Shown: piece after piece, positions 42,640 through 52,199 of the stretch | Layout: the number at the start of each line of letters is the position of its first letter | Numbering within the stretch: the first letter of the stretch is position 1 | Assembly (NCBI GenBank): GCA_034401795.1 | Contig: JAVVLW010002772.1 | Coordinates: forward strand, 1 to 64,000 | DNA from: Chaetoderma sp. LZ-2023a | Taxonomy: Eukaryota > Mollusca > Caudofoveata > Chaetodermatida > Chaetodermatidae | DNA length: 64,000 nt | Direction: 5' to 3' | The notes under the pieces: model-generated | Seen by the model: only the letters and a program-made list of their open reading frames with translations | Told to the model about the DNA's origin: nothing | Database searches by the model: none | Position numbers and translations under genes: made by a program

Positions 42640-43548
42640 GGATGAGGTTCTCCCATTCTTGGACAGAGTTGAAGTCCCTTTGTGTCCTTGCCTCTCTGGC
42701 GTTCTGTTCATACCAGCTCACCCGCTGCAGTCACTCACCTTCTTGTCGACAACACATTTCCTGTACCGCTATATCTACCATGCCGGAGGTGTGTGGCTGC
42801 TCCTCTATCCCCTTTATCAACATCTCGGCGAATGTTCCCGAAGAAGTTCATCCTCCACCCCTGATAGAACAGTCACTAGACAAGGTTGAGGATGTTAACA
42901 CCTTGGACTCTGACCTCAGCTTTCATGTCTTATAGCCGACTGGGAAGGATGCCCCACCAATGTCACGTGATGGTGTGGTGTTGCCCCTGGTGAAACAGCT
43001 GCAGATAGTCCTCGAAATTAATGCCATGTGATACTGCGATGGACCTGGTGGTAATTTCGTAAGCATGGGTGCCACTATATAGACCTCCAGCGGTTATTGA
43101 CCTGGAGGTCAACCCACTCTCCACCTTTGTGAAGAAGGATGGCATGGTCCGGAAGCTTTATAACCGGGGGACATCTTTCCTGACCTATATAGGATATGGT
43201 ACAACCCTAGTTGCAGTGGGTCATCGGATTGGGTTCACTAGAGGAAAGTTCCTGCTGCGTCAGCCCTTTGATGGACCAGAGGAAGCCATCAATATTCAGG
43301 ATGGCATCCTGCGGTTAGAGTGTCGCATTGCTCCAAATCGAAGGGCTCAGTGAAGCTGCTCAAACATATTGGGCTCACAAGTCCGCAAACAACACCCATT
43401 ATGCTAAAGCTGCGGCTTCTAGCTGGTGGTAAAGTGAAGCAGCTAAGACCTGCCTCAGATGGGATGAAGATCAGCATCGAGGCAGGTACAGGGTTCGATC
43501 TGACACAGATATTTCTCGAGGGGTTCACCTTGTTCGGTTTAACCCTCC
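42640..43548 (+). pseudogene. Polinton unassigned gene
   Basis: Recognisable stretches are FINISANVPEEVHPPPLIEQ and IDLEVNPLSTFVKKDGMVRK, YIGYGTTLVAVGHRIGFTRG. Broken. The function is unknown. Confidence 0.35.
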
Positions 43549-43971
43549 ATGTATAGGATGCTGGTTATACTACTGCTCATACCTGTGGTGGCTGCCTCAC
43601 AGACAGCCATGATATTAGATGCCAAGTGGGCCCACTTCCGAGATGAGCCTCAGTACAATCCATTCCGTGACCATTTACGGAAAAACATCTACGACCAATT
43701 TGACCCACGTGAGGAAATTGAGTCTGTCTGCCACTTCTATGGTATAGGAAGGTCTGGACATAGTTGTCTGCAGCTGAGGCGGCACCAGATCCTCTGTGTC
43801 ACCTGTGAACATGTTAGAGTCTGCCATGGTGCAGATGGTAGGCACTTTAGCATTCTGCCAAGTGAGCATTGCCAAGGCAGCTGGAAGGGCCTGTGGGTAA
43901 TACCCTCATGCCGATGTGACACTGGTCATGACTACATGTTTGTTTGCGTAGTCTCACTCTGGAGAGCATAG
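43549..43971 (+). CDS. Polinton ORF: predicted secreted cysteine-rich protein
   Basis: 140 residues. The N terminus MYRMLVILLLIPVVAASQ looks like a signal peptide with cleavage after AAS. The mature part holds about nine cysteines (HSCLQL, LCVTCEHVRVCHG, SCRCD) suggesting disulfide pairing. No family was recognised. A secreted protein is unusual cargo for a Polinton. Confidence 0.5.
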   Translation: MYRMLVILLLIPVVAASQTAMILDAKWAHFRDEPQYNPFRDHLRKNIYDQFDPREEIESVCHFYGIGRSGHSCLQLRRHQILCVTCEHVRVCHGADGRHFSILPSEHCQGSWKGLWVIPSCRCDTGHDYMFVCVVSLWRA

Positions 43972-43996
43972 GATACGTTGCCGCAGGCCGCTCAAG

Positions 43997-44030
43997 TGCT
44001 CTGCTTGCAGCTGTTGCTGCAAGCAGAGCA
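43997..44030. terminator. 15-bp-stem hairpin in the Polinton
   Basis: TGCTCTGCTTGCAGC and GCTGCAAGCAGAGCA are perfect inverted arms around a 4-nt loop. Half of it recurs at 44053-44071. It lies just after the plus-strand secreted ORF, so a transcript-end role is possible; the type label is a guess. Confidence 0.4.
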
Positions 44031-44243
44031 TAATTGTTTGCCTCAATAATATAGCTGTTGCTGCAAGCAAAAGCATAAGCAGTTCTGAGGAACATCAGAA
44101 CGTCATCTTCTCAGCATTCCATGTATGATATCCAACTAGAGATGGTAAAAAAAAAATTTGGGCTCGATGGAACCGAGAGATTAGAGCAGAATGCACCCAG
44201 ATTTTCGGGCTTGGCAGCATCTAGATCGTTGCAGATGATCTAA

Positions 44244-44537
44244 CTACTTCCATAATTGCGTTAATGCCATTTCTGTCAGTGGATAGCTTCGTAACTCCTG
44301 TACTCTTGGTGGCTTTCGGGTGAGTAACTCGTCTACTACTGTTGGGATTATTAGGTCAGGAGAAGCACGCCAGGACTCAAGTGATCTATTCGCATAGTCG
44401 CCCAGGTCATGTAATAATCTTGCCACCTTTTCCCGCCATGCCGCACAGCCTACAACATGCATGTAACGCCATAGTTCTAGGGGGTGGGTGTAAATGGCGA
44501 GAAACTCGTCTACTATTGGGTCAGGAGAAGCACTCAT
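44244..44537 (-). CDS. Small Polinton ORF next to right terminal repeat
   Basis: 97 residues opening MSASPDPIVDEFLAIYTHPL, helical and tryptophan-containing (LELWRYMHVVGCAAWREKVA). It is the first minus-strand gene inside the right terminus. The family was not recognised; there is no membrane segment. Confidence 0.4.
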   Translation of the reverse strand: MSASPDPIVDEFLAIYTHPLELWRYMHVVGCAAWREKVARLLHDLGDYANRSLESWRASPDLIIPTVVDELLTRKPPRVQELRSYPLTEMALTQLWK

Positions 44538-44682
44538 GTTGATCAGATTCGTCTCTGGATGATTAGACCTGTAATGTGTAGAATGGGTGTCTCTAAATGG
44601 GCGTTCAGACCATGTAATGTGTGGTTGATCACAGGTGATCGGTATACCACTGAGGATGTGTCTAAATGGGTATTCGGATGCG

Positions 44683-44782
44683 CTGCTGCAATGTTATCAC
44701 GCCTCTGTTCTGACAGCCCACCTCCCTCCTGTTGCCACCGATCGGCGATCCTCTGTTCTGACAGCCCTACTACTCTACGACT
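44683..44782. repeat. Polinton right terminal inverted repeat
   Basis: Reverse complement of 30214-30314; it ends CTACTACTCTACGACT. It holds the same internal direct repeat (CCTCTGTTCTGACAGCCC twice). Confidence 0.93.
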
Positions 44783-44875
44783 ACTTCTTACACAAAATTT
44801 GTTTCAAAACGAATACCACATCTTTTAATTTAATTTGAAAATTTTAAATTTTGACAACAGAGTGCTAAGAGTTGA
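44783..44875. repeat. Old dispersed repeat, right half (Polinton right flank)
   Basis: CAAAATTTGTTTCAAAACGA...CAGAGTGCTAAGAGTT matches 5318-5398, continuing the copy cut by the Polinton. Confidence 0.85.
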
Positions 44876-45068
44876 TGATCAAGATTGGTTAAGACAATGT
44901 AAATTTCTGCTTAGTCAAATGTTCATTTTCCAACCAAGAGAAAATTATTTTTAGACTATACTATAATCGAGCCAAGATTTCAGTGGGAAATCTTCAAAAC
45001 AGTCTTCTCTTTACTAATGGACACTAGAAAACTTTTTTTTTTGGGCGGGGCCCTCTGACTCAAAGGGT
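44876..45068. repeat. Decayed F1-type TTAA element
   Basis: Worn family signatures (TGTTCATTTTCCAACCAAGA, ATAATCGAGCCA, CTTCTCTTTACTAATGGACA). The ends are not clear. Confidence 0.4.
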
Positions 45069-45364
45069 CTTGCAATCACTTAAAATACCTTTCTCTATGT
45101 AGTAGGTAACAATTTTATTCAAAGCCTTCATATTATTAAAAAAAATTTAAAAAGAAGGAAATTGGAGATGATCTCCATGGTGAATGGGCTAAAACGTGAA
45201 AGGTTTGTGATGGGGATATTGAAGCGTGGTTCTAATTAAGTCACTTAGAGAATTTATTAAGATGATCATAAGATTTACAATGATCTACAGGTAACCCTTA
45301 TGCTATGTCTAAAGAACAAATATGAATTTTTTAACCAATTTACATGAAATAGATAGATAGCTAG

Positions 45365-46450
45365 TGCATTTATTTTGAGCTCAACTCCATGCTATTGCAT
45401 GTTCTAAGCGCTGTACATCTTACCCCCTGGTCATTGGGCCTTTTTCATTCCTGCACAATCTCAACTCCCTTTGGGAGCATACAGCCATGATGCCATTTAT
45501 AGGTGATCAATGGCTTTTTTTCCAACATTCCGTATTACCAACACTGCCTTCACAGGTACCTATTTATAGCCCGGCTGCCGTTTACAGGTGCTCAATGACT
45601 TTTTTACCAACATTCCGTATTGCCGACTCAAAAAAGCATTCGCTTTTATTTCTACGAGAATTGTTAATACTTACCAGATGTACTATTATGATAATGTCTA
45701 TTATTTAGTCTAGCTCAAAATAAACAATTAAAAACTCTGCACTCTCCATGGTTCTGCCCATACTGTGTCCGGGAATTACCATAGCCTCCAGGTACCAAGT
45801 CAATTCACAACAACAGTCAGATTCGTCTATTTTGCTTGACTTTGCAGTCCCGTTTTTTAGTTCGTTTAATTTAGTCTAAATTTTGCGCTTAGAGTGTATT
45901 ATTAGAGTTGTGAACGCTATCCTCATGGAAGGAAAAGGGAAATCATCACAGGGACAGGTTGTATCAATCTAGAATTAATACATTCGTGCCATAATGACCA
46001 TTTAAAATTTCCTTAAATTGGCACATTGTTTTAAAATGGTAGGCATTGTTGGAGTCGCTCCGTTACCCGTTAACTTCTTAATCTTATCCGGGTACTCGGT
46101 TAATTTCTCTTGCAACTCGGTTCCTTCCAAGATGGATGCGCCCTTAGCCAAGATGCCGGCGCCTATGATTAACGTTTTGTTTTGGCTTGGGGTGTCTATG
46201 CACTCTGTTTTAGGCCGTTCATTAGCTCTCGCTTCATTGCCGAGGGTGTATGTAGCGATCAGTCTTTATTTCTTGGTAAGCATTATTCGAAGTAGAAACT
46301 ACCCTCACAGGTACCTATTTTTACAGACAGGTGTACTGGAACAACGTGGAGTGAAGTGCCTTGCTCAGGGACAACATGGCAGCCCTGCTGAGAATCTATC
46401 CCGCGACATTAGTCACGAGCTCGACTCCCTAACCACTCGGCCACCACGCA
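45365..46450 (-). repeat. tRNA-headed SINE, interrupted
   Basis: Minus strand: the head at 46350-46450 reads GTGGCCGAGTGGTTAGG (a good A box) followed by a worn B box, then the body motif GAGCAAGGCACTTCACTCC; the tail at 45375-45420 has TACAGCGCTTAGAACATG. Between body halves lie about 740 bp flanked on both sides by CACAGGTACCTATTT (45550-45566 and 46308-46323 region), like a target duplication of a later insertion. Confidence 0.6.
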
Positions 46451-46705
46451 TCTATACTAAATACATCATGAAACTGAACTAAGTACATTATGAAACTGAA
46501 CTAAATACATTATGAAATCGAACTAAATACATCATGAAACTGAACTAAATACATCATGAAACTGAACAAAATTTACAATTGTCGACAAAATTCTTAATTG
46601 TGATTAGGACAAAGCAATATAATGGTTAGACTATGAATAGAAGCTATGATGCTAACGATAATTCAACAAAGCATGCAATCGCTATTTTAATGACAATTTA
46701 CATAC

Positions 46706-46796
46706 CTGTACATGAAATGATTGCTCTGCATTCTCTCCCATTTAATAATCACTCCATCACTGTCACCACTGAAGATTAAGATAGGCACTTTGCGAG
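46706..46796 (-). CDS. WD40 host gene, exon 8
   Basis: This exon has 91 nt. It encodes VPILIFSGDSDGVIIKWERM, a blade end with the GDSDGVIIKW pattern. The next intron is the longest (about 16.6 kb) and holds the Polinton. Confidence 0.9.
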
Positions 46797-46864
46797 CTAC
46801 AATCAGAAATGGAGACTGTAGATAATTTCTTTACAGAAACAATTTATAATCTTACATCTCTTAA

Positions 46865-47065
46865 CACTTTCACGGATGAATTCCACATATCTCATTTTCA
46901 ACGCTAATGTACAGAAAAACTGTTGAATATTACAAAATTAATTTGACTGGAAGTCATTGCTGCATTAGGAAGCAACCGCTTGCAGTCAAATTAATTTCAA
47001 AATATTAAACAGAAAGTTTTATATCGCAAAGAATATACTTTTTCAGAGATTTGTTGGTGAAAGAG
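46865..47065. repeat. Palindromic TTAA element, family F2
   Basis: TTAA on both sides (46861-46864, 47066-47069). Ends CACTTTCACGGATGAA and TTGTTGGTGAAAGAG are inverted. Core arms are AAATTAATTTGACTGGAAG and TGCAGTCAAATTAATTTC. Confidence 0.85.
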
Positions 47066-47348
47066 TTAAGCCAATTTATTCAAAATTCTTAGGAGACTGG
47101 TATGAAAGGTAAGCTTGATTACAATTACAATAGCCAGACATGGCTATAAAGTGAATTACAATAACAAGACATCTGGACCTGTATGTTGAGTCTTCAGGAG
47201 ATGTTTGTGAAAAATGTACATTCTGAGTCATTCTCAACTGTACACAGGATGCCATTTGGATTGCTGTCAAGCCATCATCCACTTCGCTCACGAATCCACA
47301 AAAATATTTCTAACATCATACCTAAAGCACAGCTCATAAATAAGTTAA

Positions 47349-47529
47349 CATGTTTCTAAAACAGAAACATATTAGTTAGTACAATTTTTAACACAAGGTA
47401 AGAAAGATTCTGTTGACTATTTAAACATAATTGGATTGGAAGACGTTGCTGCTTAAGGCAGCAATGTCTCTCCAGTCCAATTATGTTCAAAATACTCAAC
47501 AGTATGTTTTATTTTGTTTTGGAAACATG
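47349..47529. repeat. Palindromic TTAA element, family F4
   Basis: TTAA left (47345-47348), TTAC right. Ends CATGTTTCTAAAAC and GTTTTGGAAACATG are inverted and differ from the CCCTTT ends of F1/F2, yet the core (CATAATTGGATTGGAAGACG/CAGTCCAATTATGTTC) is F2-like. Confidence 0.75.
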
Positions 47530-48238
47530 TTACGTTATTTCTGAGATGTATTGTATGGCAGTATACACTAAGAAATCAGTAAGAAGTTAATTAATCAAAT
47601 GGTTTTTTTCTATTTTGGCGCTTCATATATACCTACATTGATACATACTACGGTGAAAGGGATCGTATTTGAACAAAGTTATAACACTTTTGTTAACTGA
47701 GTGTTGACTTTTTTCTATTTATTGCTGCATAATTGTTCTATTTCTGACTATCTTAAGTTCTGTGCAAAGGGAATATGGCTTCAAAGGAACTGATTGTTGA
47801 TATGCATTTTGAGTGAAATAAAGATGGAAACAGTAATGACATTCTGTTAAAATAAAGCCCAGATAGTTAAGATGTTACAATTTTAACATGTATATTAATA
47901 TCTGATAAACCTAAACCAAAATGAAATTAGTGACATCATCTTCATAAAATATAATATTTAAGAAAAATATTCTGAGCTGATGCATATTTTGTGTCAAATG
48001 CGGATGAGAATATAGACAATAGCCAAGTAAACCATTTATATAAAGTAAATATAATAAATTTGTTATGATTTAGCAATTATGCTGTTGAACATCTTGAGAC
48101 TAATATGCCTACAAAGACAGAAGCTTCCAGTCAAATTGGCTGTTACACAATAATAAGGAAAATTAGTTACCTCTCTGGAATGTCAAATTTGTTTGAGTAT
48201 AGCTTTCCTGACAATCATGGTCATATGTTCAGCATTAA
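47530..48238. other. Intron 7-8, non-coding
   Basis: AT-rich, no gene. At 48080-48145 there is a half F2 core (GTTGAACATCTTGAGACTAA, CTTCCAGTCAAATTGG). Confidence 0.5.
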
Positions 48239-48466
48239 CCCTTTAACCCTCAAATTTGTTCAAGAAAATTTCGAATTTTGTCGTAGAAAATGTCCGTTTG
48301 CAAGAGAAGACTTTTTTGAAAATTTACCACTCAAAAGGACTAGCTCAGTTATCGAGCCAGTCATTTTAGTGGTAAATTTTCAACAATAGTATTCTCTTGG
48401 TCTGCAAATTACCATTTCTCAAGACCACTACAGAAGCCGTTTTTGGCTGATATAAGTTTTAAAGGG
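48239..48466. repeat. Palindromic TTAA element, family F1 (well preserved)
   Basis: TTAA on both sides (48235-48238, 48467-48470). It opens CCCTTTAACCCTCAAATTTG and closes GTTTTAAAGGG. Core GACTAGCTCAGTTATCGAGC within TTTACCACT arms. Confidence 0.87.
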
Positions 48467-48571
48467 TTAACTATATTTGTGACAGAGGCGATAATATAAG
48501 ATCATATCTACCATATCTATTTAGCCACAGATTATAGACCAAACATAAGGCTTAATGTTACTGATACGTAC

Positions 48572-48670
48572 TGTAGCACAGACTTTCCAATGGCACTTTA
48601 CACTTGAGTGCTGTGATACACCCATACAGGTTATACTTCCACACAATCAGATGTCGGCGACTAGTAGAAC
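48572..48670 (-). CDS. WD40 host gene, exon 7
   Basis: This exon has 99 nt, phase 1 in and phase 1 out. It encodes GSTSRRHLIVWKYNLYG, the terminal strand of a blade (LIVWKY), then TALKCKVPLESLCY. Confidence 0.87.
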
Positions 48671-48778
48671 CTATGGGAAAACAAGACCAACAGATTATAA
48701 TATTTAACAATCAATGTAAGTTTATTTATTGTGCTCTAAGCTGACACCTATTATCTGTCAATATATATATATATATAT

Positions 48779-48974
48779 ACAAATTTGACGAAAGCGTGGA
48801 GATTTCTGATGGCGTGTCATTTACTACGCATTCTAGTTTTTCATTTTGCTGAAGTTTTTGCAAAGAGGGATATATATATATATCCCTCTTTGCAAAAACT
48901 TCAGCAAAATGAAAAACTAGAATGCGTAGTAAATGACACGCCACCAGAAATCTCCACGCTTTCGTCAAATTTGT
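48779..48974. repeat. 92-bp-arm near-perfect palindrome
   Basis: Arms 48779-48870 and 48883-48974 are reverse complements with one mismatch (TCTGATGG against TCTGGTGG), separated by 12 nt of TA repeats. The outer end is ACAAATTTGACGAAAGCGTG. No ORF. It is possibly a foldback DNA element inserted at a TA-rich site; the family was not recognised. Confidence 0.93.
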
Positions 48975-48984
48975 CATTCTTCCA

Positions 48985-49400
48985 TGACCAACACCTATCC
49001 CGCCTTCAAACCCCTGCCCCACCCAAACTACACCCCATTAGGCTGAGCCTAATATTAAACATGCCTCACAATCTGCAATCATATGAGTAACTTGCATACC
49101 AAATTTGGTTGAATTCTGCAACTTTACAATTCTTCCTGCACATCCCCACCCCCCTCCCCCCCCCCCCACAACACCCTATCCCAGCCCCACACCCCAGTGG
49201 TGGATTCTAATGTAAACATTGTCTTGCAATCCCAATTCATATGGATAACTCACATAACAAATTTGATTGAATACCACCAAATGGTTCCGGACAAGATAGC
49301 CAGACTGACAGACGGATTGATGGACAGGAGAGGTGATTGTAATATCTCCTACAATTTTTCAAAACGTGTTGGGATAAAACATATTAATCTTACTCACTAA
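48985..49400. repeat. Dispersed repeat, about 0.4 kb
   Basis: Two related halves, each with a C-rich tract followed by ATATGA/GTAACTTGCATACCAAATTT- and TAACTCACATAACAAATTTG-type sequence, ending CCAGACTGACAGACGGATTG. No coding signal. Confidence 0.55.
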
Positions 49401-49569
49401 AAGCAAACCCAAATTATTAAGTCAAACTAATGCTGATTAACTTTGTTCAGGTGATTGTGGTGGTTGTGGGGATGCAGGACTATCAAGCAAAACAACACAG
49501 CTTTTAACAACATTAACTTATTTTGTGACATCACTCTGGCGAATATAATGATCTTTCAGGATTATTCAG

Positions 49570-49880
49570 TGCCCAGCAAAGATGATCCATGTTTGGCCAT
49601 GTGCTAAGGATGCCAGAAGACCCGCCAGCACAGACAGCCTTGGAATTTGCCCTATTCGGAGCCAGCAAATATAAAGCCAGAAGAGGACGGCATTGTATAA
49701 AGCTGCTAAGTGTGTTATGAGGTGACCTCAAGAAAGCAGGACTCGCTACACTCAAGTCAAGAATGGACCTGATGAAGCTAAGGATTTCGGCTGAGGACAA
49801 GACACAGTGGTCAAAAGCGAAGAACTGATTGCAGCTGTAGGATGTTTATACTACTACAGCCACAGAATACAGTTATCATA
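49570..49880 (+). mobile_element. LINE 3' end fragment
   Basis: Translation in parts: MFGHVLRMPEDPPAQTALEF, GASKYKARRGRHCIKLLSVL, stop, GDLKKAGLATLKSRMDLMKL, RISAEDKTQWSKAKN. This is the tail of the same LINE family as 53340-56340. It ends in a 3' UTR with TACTACAGCCACAGAATACA. It is 5' truncated, with an in-frame stop. Confidence 0.85.
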
Positions 49881-49959
49881 CATACTCTGGCTATATGGAT
49901 AGACTTCCCTGAAATGTGAAGCAAGATGATGTCGCAAAGCAGAGGTGAACTGATGCAAT

Positions 49960-50093
49960 CATTCTCAAGTTCAGCTCCAAAAACGACTCTTGATGAAAGC
50001 GTTTCTAGTCAAATTATTCTTAAAATAATCAACAGTTTGTGATCTATATGGTTGATTTGAACATTCAATTTGGGGATGTTAGAATTGAAAGTG
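49960..50093. repeat. Palindromic TTAA element, family F2 (right part)
   Basis: CTAGTCAAATTATTCTTAAA core arm and right end GAATTGAAAGTG|TTAA (50094-50097). It ends 27 bp from host exon 6. Confidence 0.55.
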
Positions 50094-50120
50094 TTAAATT
50101 CTTTCAAATGATCTACTTAC

Positions 50121-50214
50121 CAATGACCTGATTGAGTTCAGGACAGAATTTGAGTAACTGCAGCTGATATTTCTCCTCCTCTAGCTCCTGAAAAGTCCCA
50201 ATAAAGTCTGACAC
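50121..50214 (-). CDS. WD40 host gene, exon 6
   Basis: This exon has 94 nt. It encodes VSDFIGTFQELEEEKYQLQL followed by LKFCPELNQVI; the EELEEEK stretch is acidic and helical in character and links two propeller blades. A fragment of a palindromic TTAA element ends 27 bp past its donor. Confidence 0.85.
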
Positions 50215-50582
50215 CTAGTGAAGGGCAAACATACACGTACTAAAATCATGGTACTTGTTCAGGGCCGAGTGTATAAAATAAATATATTGGTGATGGTTGT
50301 TTTGATGGCGACGACATCGACGACAATGATGATGATAAATAAGGGGTTACCCTCTTTGACACTGGATTCTTATGAACATAGATACAGTATATAGGTACTA
50401 TATATAATTACATGTATAGGAATCATGTAAGAGATTTTTCTGACGAATCTGACTGAAAGTTATTCTGTATGACATATTGTTCTATTAAAAATGCGGACTT
50501 GACAAATAAATATTTACCTATAGTAAATCCATTGTATATCTATATTTATATACAGATTAATGACAAACAAGTTAAAGCTTAC
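50215..50582. other. Intron 5-6, non-coding
   Basis: A GATGAT/ACGACG trinucleotide-rich stretch (50295-50340) and AT-rich sequence. No gene. Confidence 0.5.
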
Positions 50583-50766
50583 ATTTTCACCAGACTTTGG
50601 ATCAAACAAGATAGCATAAGAAGGACCGCATGCCACCCAGAGTGTCTTGTTTCTCGGGACATAGCACATTCCAGTCACTGTACCGAGAAAGTTGTCAAGT
50701 TTATGAACCAGTTTCCCGTCCACTGACCAGATCTTCACGGTCTTGTCAAAGGAGCCAGTAAAGATC
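50583..50766 (-). CDS. WD40 host gene, exon 5
   Basis: This exon has 184 nt. It contains IFTGSFDKTVKIWSVDGK, a textbook WD40 ending (GSFDKTVKIW), followed by a second blade start (TVTGMCYVPRNKTLWVACG). It ends cleanly after GEN in phase 0. Confidence 0.92.
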
Positions 50767-50928
50767 CTGAAAAATACTCTGAATTAGAGCATGGTCAAAG
50801 TGGTGAGAGAGACAACCTAAGTATCTCTTGGGTGGTGTAAGGAGTATTGTTTATGAAGATAATCGTCCTGAAGAAACATCATCTTTATGTCCATAAATGG
50901 CATTTACTCTGGCAATTGACTTTTTAAA

Positions 50929-51157
50929 ACTCTTTCAAAACTGTCCAAAACCAGCCTCTCTAGTGGTGATGAGGAATGTCCATTTGCAGGCCAAGAGAAG
51001 ACTATTATTTTTAAACTTACCACAGGAATGACTGGCTCGATTATCGAGCCAGTCATTCCAGTGGTAAGTTAAAATAAATAGTCGTCTCTTAACCCGCAAA
51101 TGGACATTTAATAATCAAATATCTTGATATTCTTTACCAAATTCAGTCATTGAAGAG
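50929..51157. repeat. Palindromic TTAA element, family F1
   Basis: The core is GGAATGACTGGCTCGATTAT and its complement, a near-perfect palindrome (51018-51068). Ends CTCTTTCAAAAC and TTGAAGAG|TTGA are worn. It is followed by a tandem repeat of about 34 bp (GAGAGATTACCATTTAACTTG-type, 51150-51217). Confidence 0.78.
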
Positions 51158-51331
51158 TTGAGAGATTACCATTTAACTTGTCATTGAAGGGTTGAGAGAT
51201 CACCATTTAACTTGTCAATGAGCAAAAAATTTGACACTAACTTAATACTGTTATGGATTCACATCAAACGTGATATGCAAATAGAACTTATGATATTGAG
51301 AAGTGATCCATTAATTAATTCTTAAGCTTAC

Positions 51332-51400
51332 CAGGTATTATTTTCATTATCTTTTGCCAGGAGAAGACATGATATACCAGCATCATGAGCCTGAGAATTG
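51332..51400 (-). CDS. WD40 host gene, exon 4
   Basis: This exon has 69 nt, phase 2 in and phase 2 out. It encodes NSQAHDAGISCLLLAKDNEN, the first strands of a WD40 blade (H-D-A-G-I-S-C pattern). It is flanked by palindromic TTAA elements at 50929-51157 and 51433-51636. Confidence 0.87.
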
Positions 51401-51432
51401 CTGTCAAAAGAAATTTTAAAAGTCTTCTTCAA

Positions 51433-51636
51433 CCCTTTAACTCTTACAGGCCAGAAACTACATATTCTTTATGATCTATGGAATATGGGGTTGAATATTT
51501 TGAAGCTAATTTAACTGGGAGATGTTGCTGCCTATGGCAGCAACAGCTTCCAGTTAAATTAGTTTCAAAATATTTAACAGCTTTCCTGCACAGGTAATAT
51601 TGAAATTGAGGTATTAAAAATTTAACGATTAAAGGG
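51433..51636. repeat. Palindromic TTAA element, family F2 (well preserved)
   Basis: It opens CCCTTTAACTCTTAC and closes GATTAAAGGG. Core TTTTGAAGCTAATTTAACTG, then TTGCTGCC..GGCAGCAA loop, then AGTTAAATTAGTTTCAAAA. The flanks are TCAA and CTAA. It starts 32 bp beyond the acceptor side of host exon 4. Confidence 0.85.
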
Positions 51637-51897
51637 CTAAGAGTGACTGTATTTTTTATTTAATAACAGATTAATAAAGCACAGGTATTATTTGGATTAC
51701 AAAAAAGATTTTACCAACACAAATGTCAAAAGGTTGATTGCCAGTAGAAGATAGGCGGACCAATTTATAGCTTAAAAGCAACGTTGCTGAAAACCGTGAC
51801 TGTCAGACAGAGCAACATTATTCCCACAATGACCACTGAGGGTATCATATGAGAGGCGAGGTACTTTACAGCTCAGTATTAACTTAACATGCTTCCA
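51637..51897. other. Intron 3-4 spacer
   Basis: No gene or clear repeat seen. Confidence 0.4.
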
Positions 51898-52043
51898 ATA
51901 GAAAACGCAATGTTATATATGCTGAACATAATTGGATTGAAAGACCATCACTGCCTAAGGCAGCAAAATCTTCCAATACAATTATGTTCAAAATATTCAA
52001 CAGAACATTTATTAAATGTTTTTGTTATTGTTTTGGAAACACA
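51898..52043. repeat. Palindromic TTAA element, family F4
   Basis: TTAA on both sides (51894-51897, 52044-52047). Ends CATGCTTCCAATAG and TGTTTTGGAAACACA. Core ATAATTGGATTGAAAGACC/TCTTCCAATACAATTATG. It is the same family as 47349-47529. Confidence 0.75.
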
Positions 52044-52199
52044 TTAACTTATTTATGAGCTGTACTGTAAACTATGAATGTGAACTATCAGTGATTTGTT
52101 GGATAACCACCTCCATCAGAAGCGCCAGAATGCTGTGTTTTTGACAGTTGAGTTTAACCCTGCAATGGTCAAGATTGGTGCCTAAAATTGAGAATTTAA

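Larger units (their letters stand above)
30214..44782. mobile_element. Polinton/Maverick element (old, heavily broken)
   Basis: About 14.6 kb bounded by ~100-bp terminal inverted repeats starting AGT. Recognisable parts: protein-primed family B DNA polymerase (plus strand), retroviral-type integrase (minus), a packaging-type ATPase (minus), a candidate capsid gene, and several unassigned Polinton-type genes. Both strands are used. It is decayed, with at least a few dozen breaks judged over all genes, and must be old. Target duplications, normally 6 bp, are not clearly preserved. Confidence 0.93.

Noticed and set aside
46350-46450. A tRNA gene on the minus strand
   Set aside because: The A box is good but the B box is decayed and the sequence continues into a SINE body, so it is a SINE head rather than a tRNA gene.
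46018-46482. Open stretch of 154 codons as a functional membrane-protein gene
   Set aside because: It runs into the SINE body, has no clear splice partners and no recognised family; kept only as an observation about the insert.
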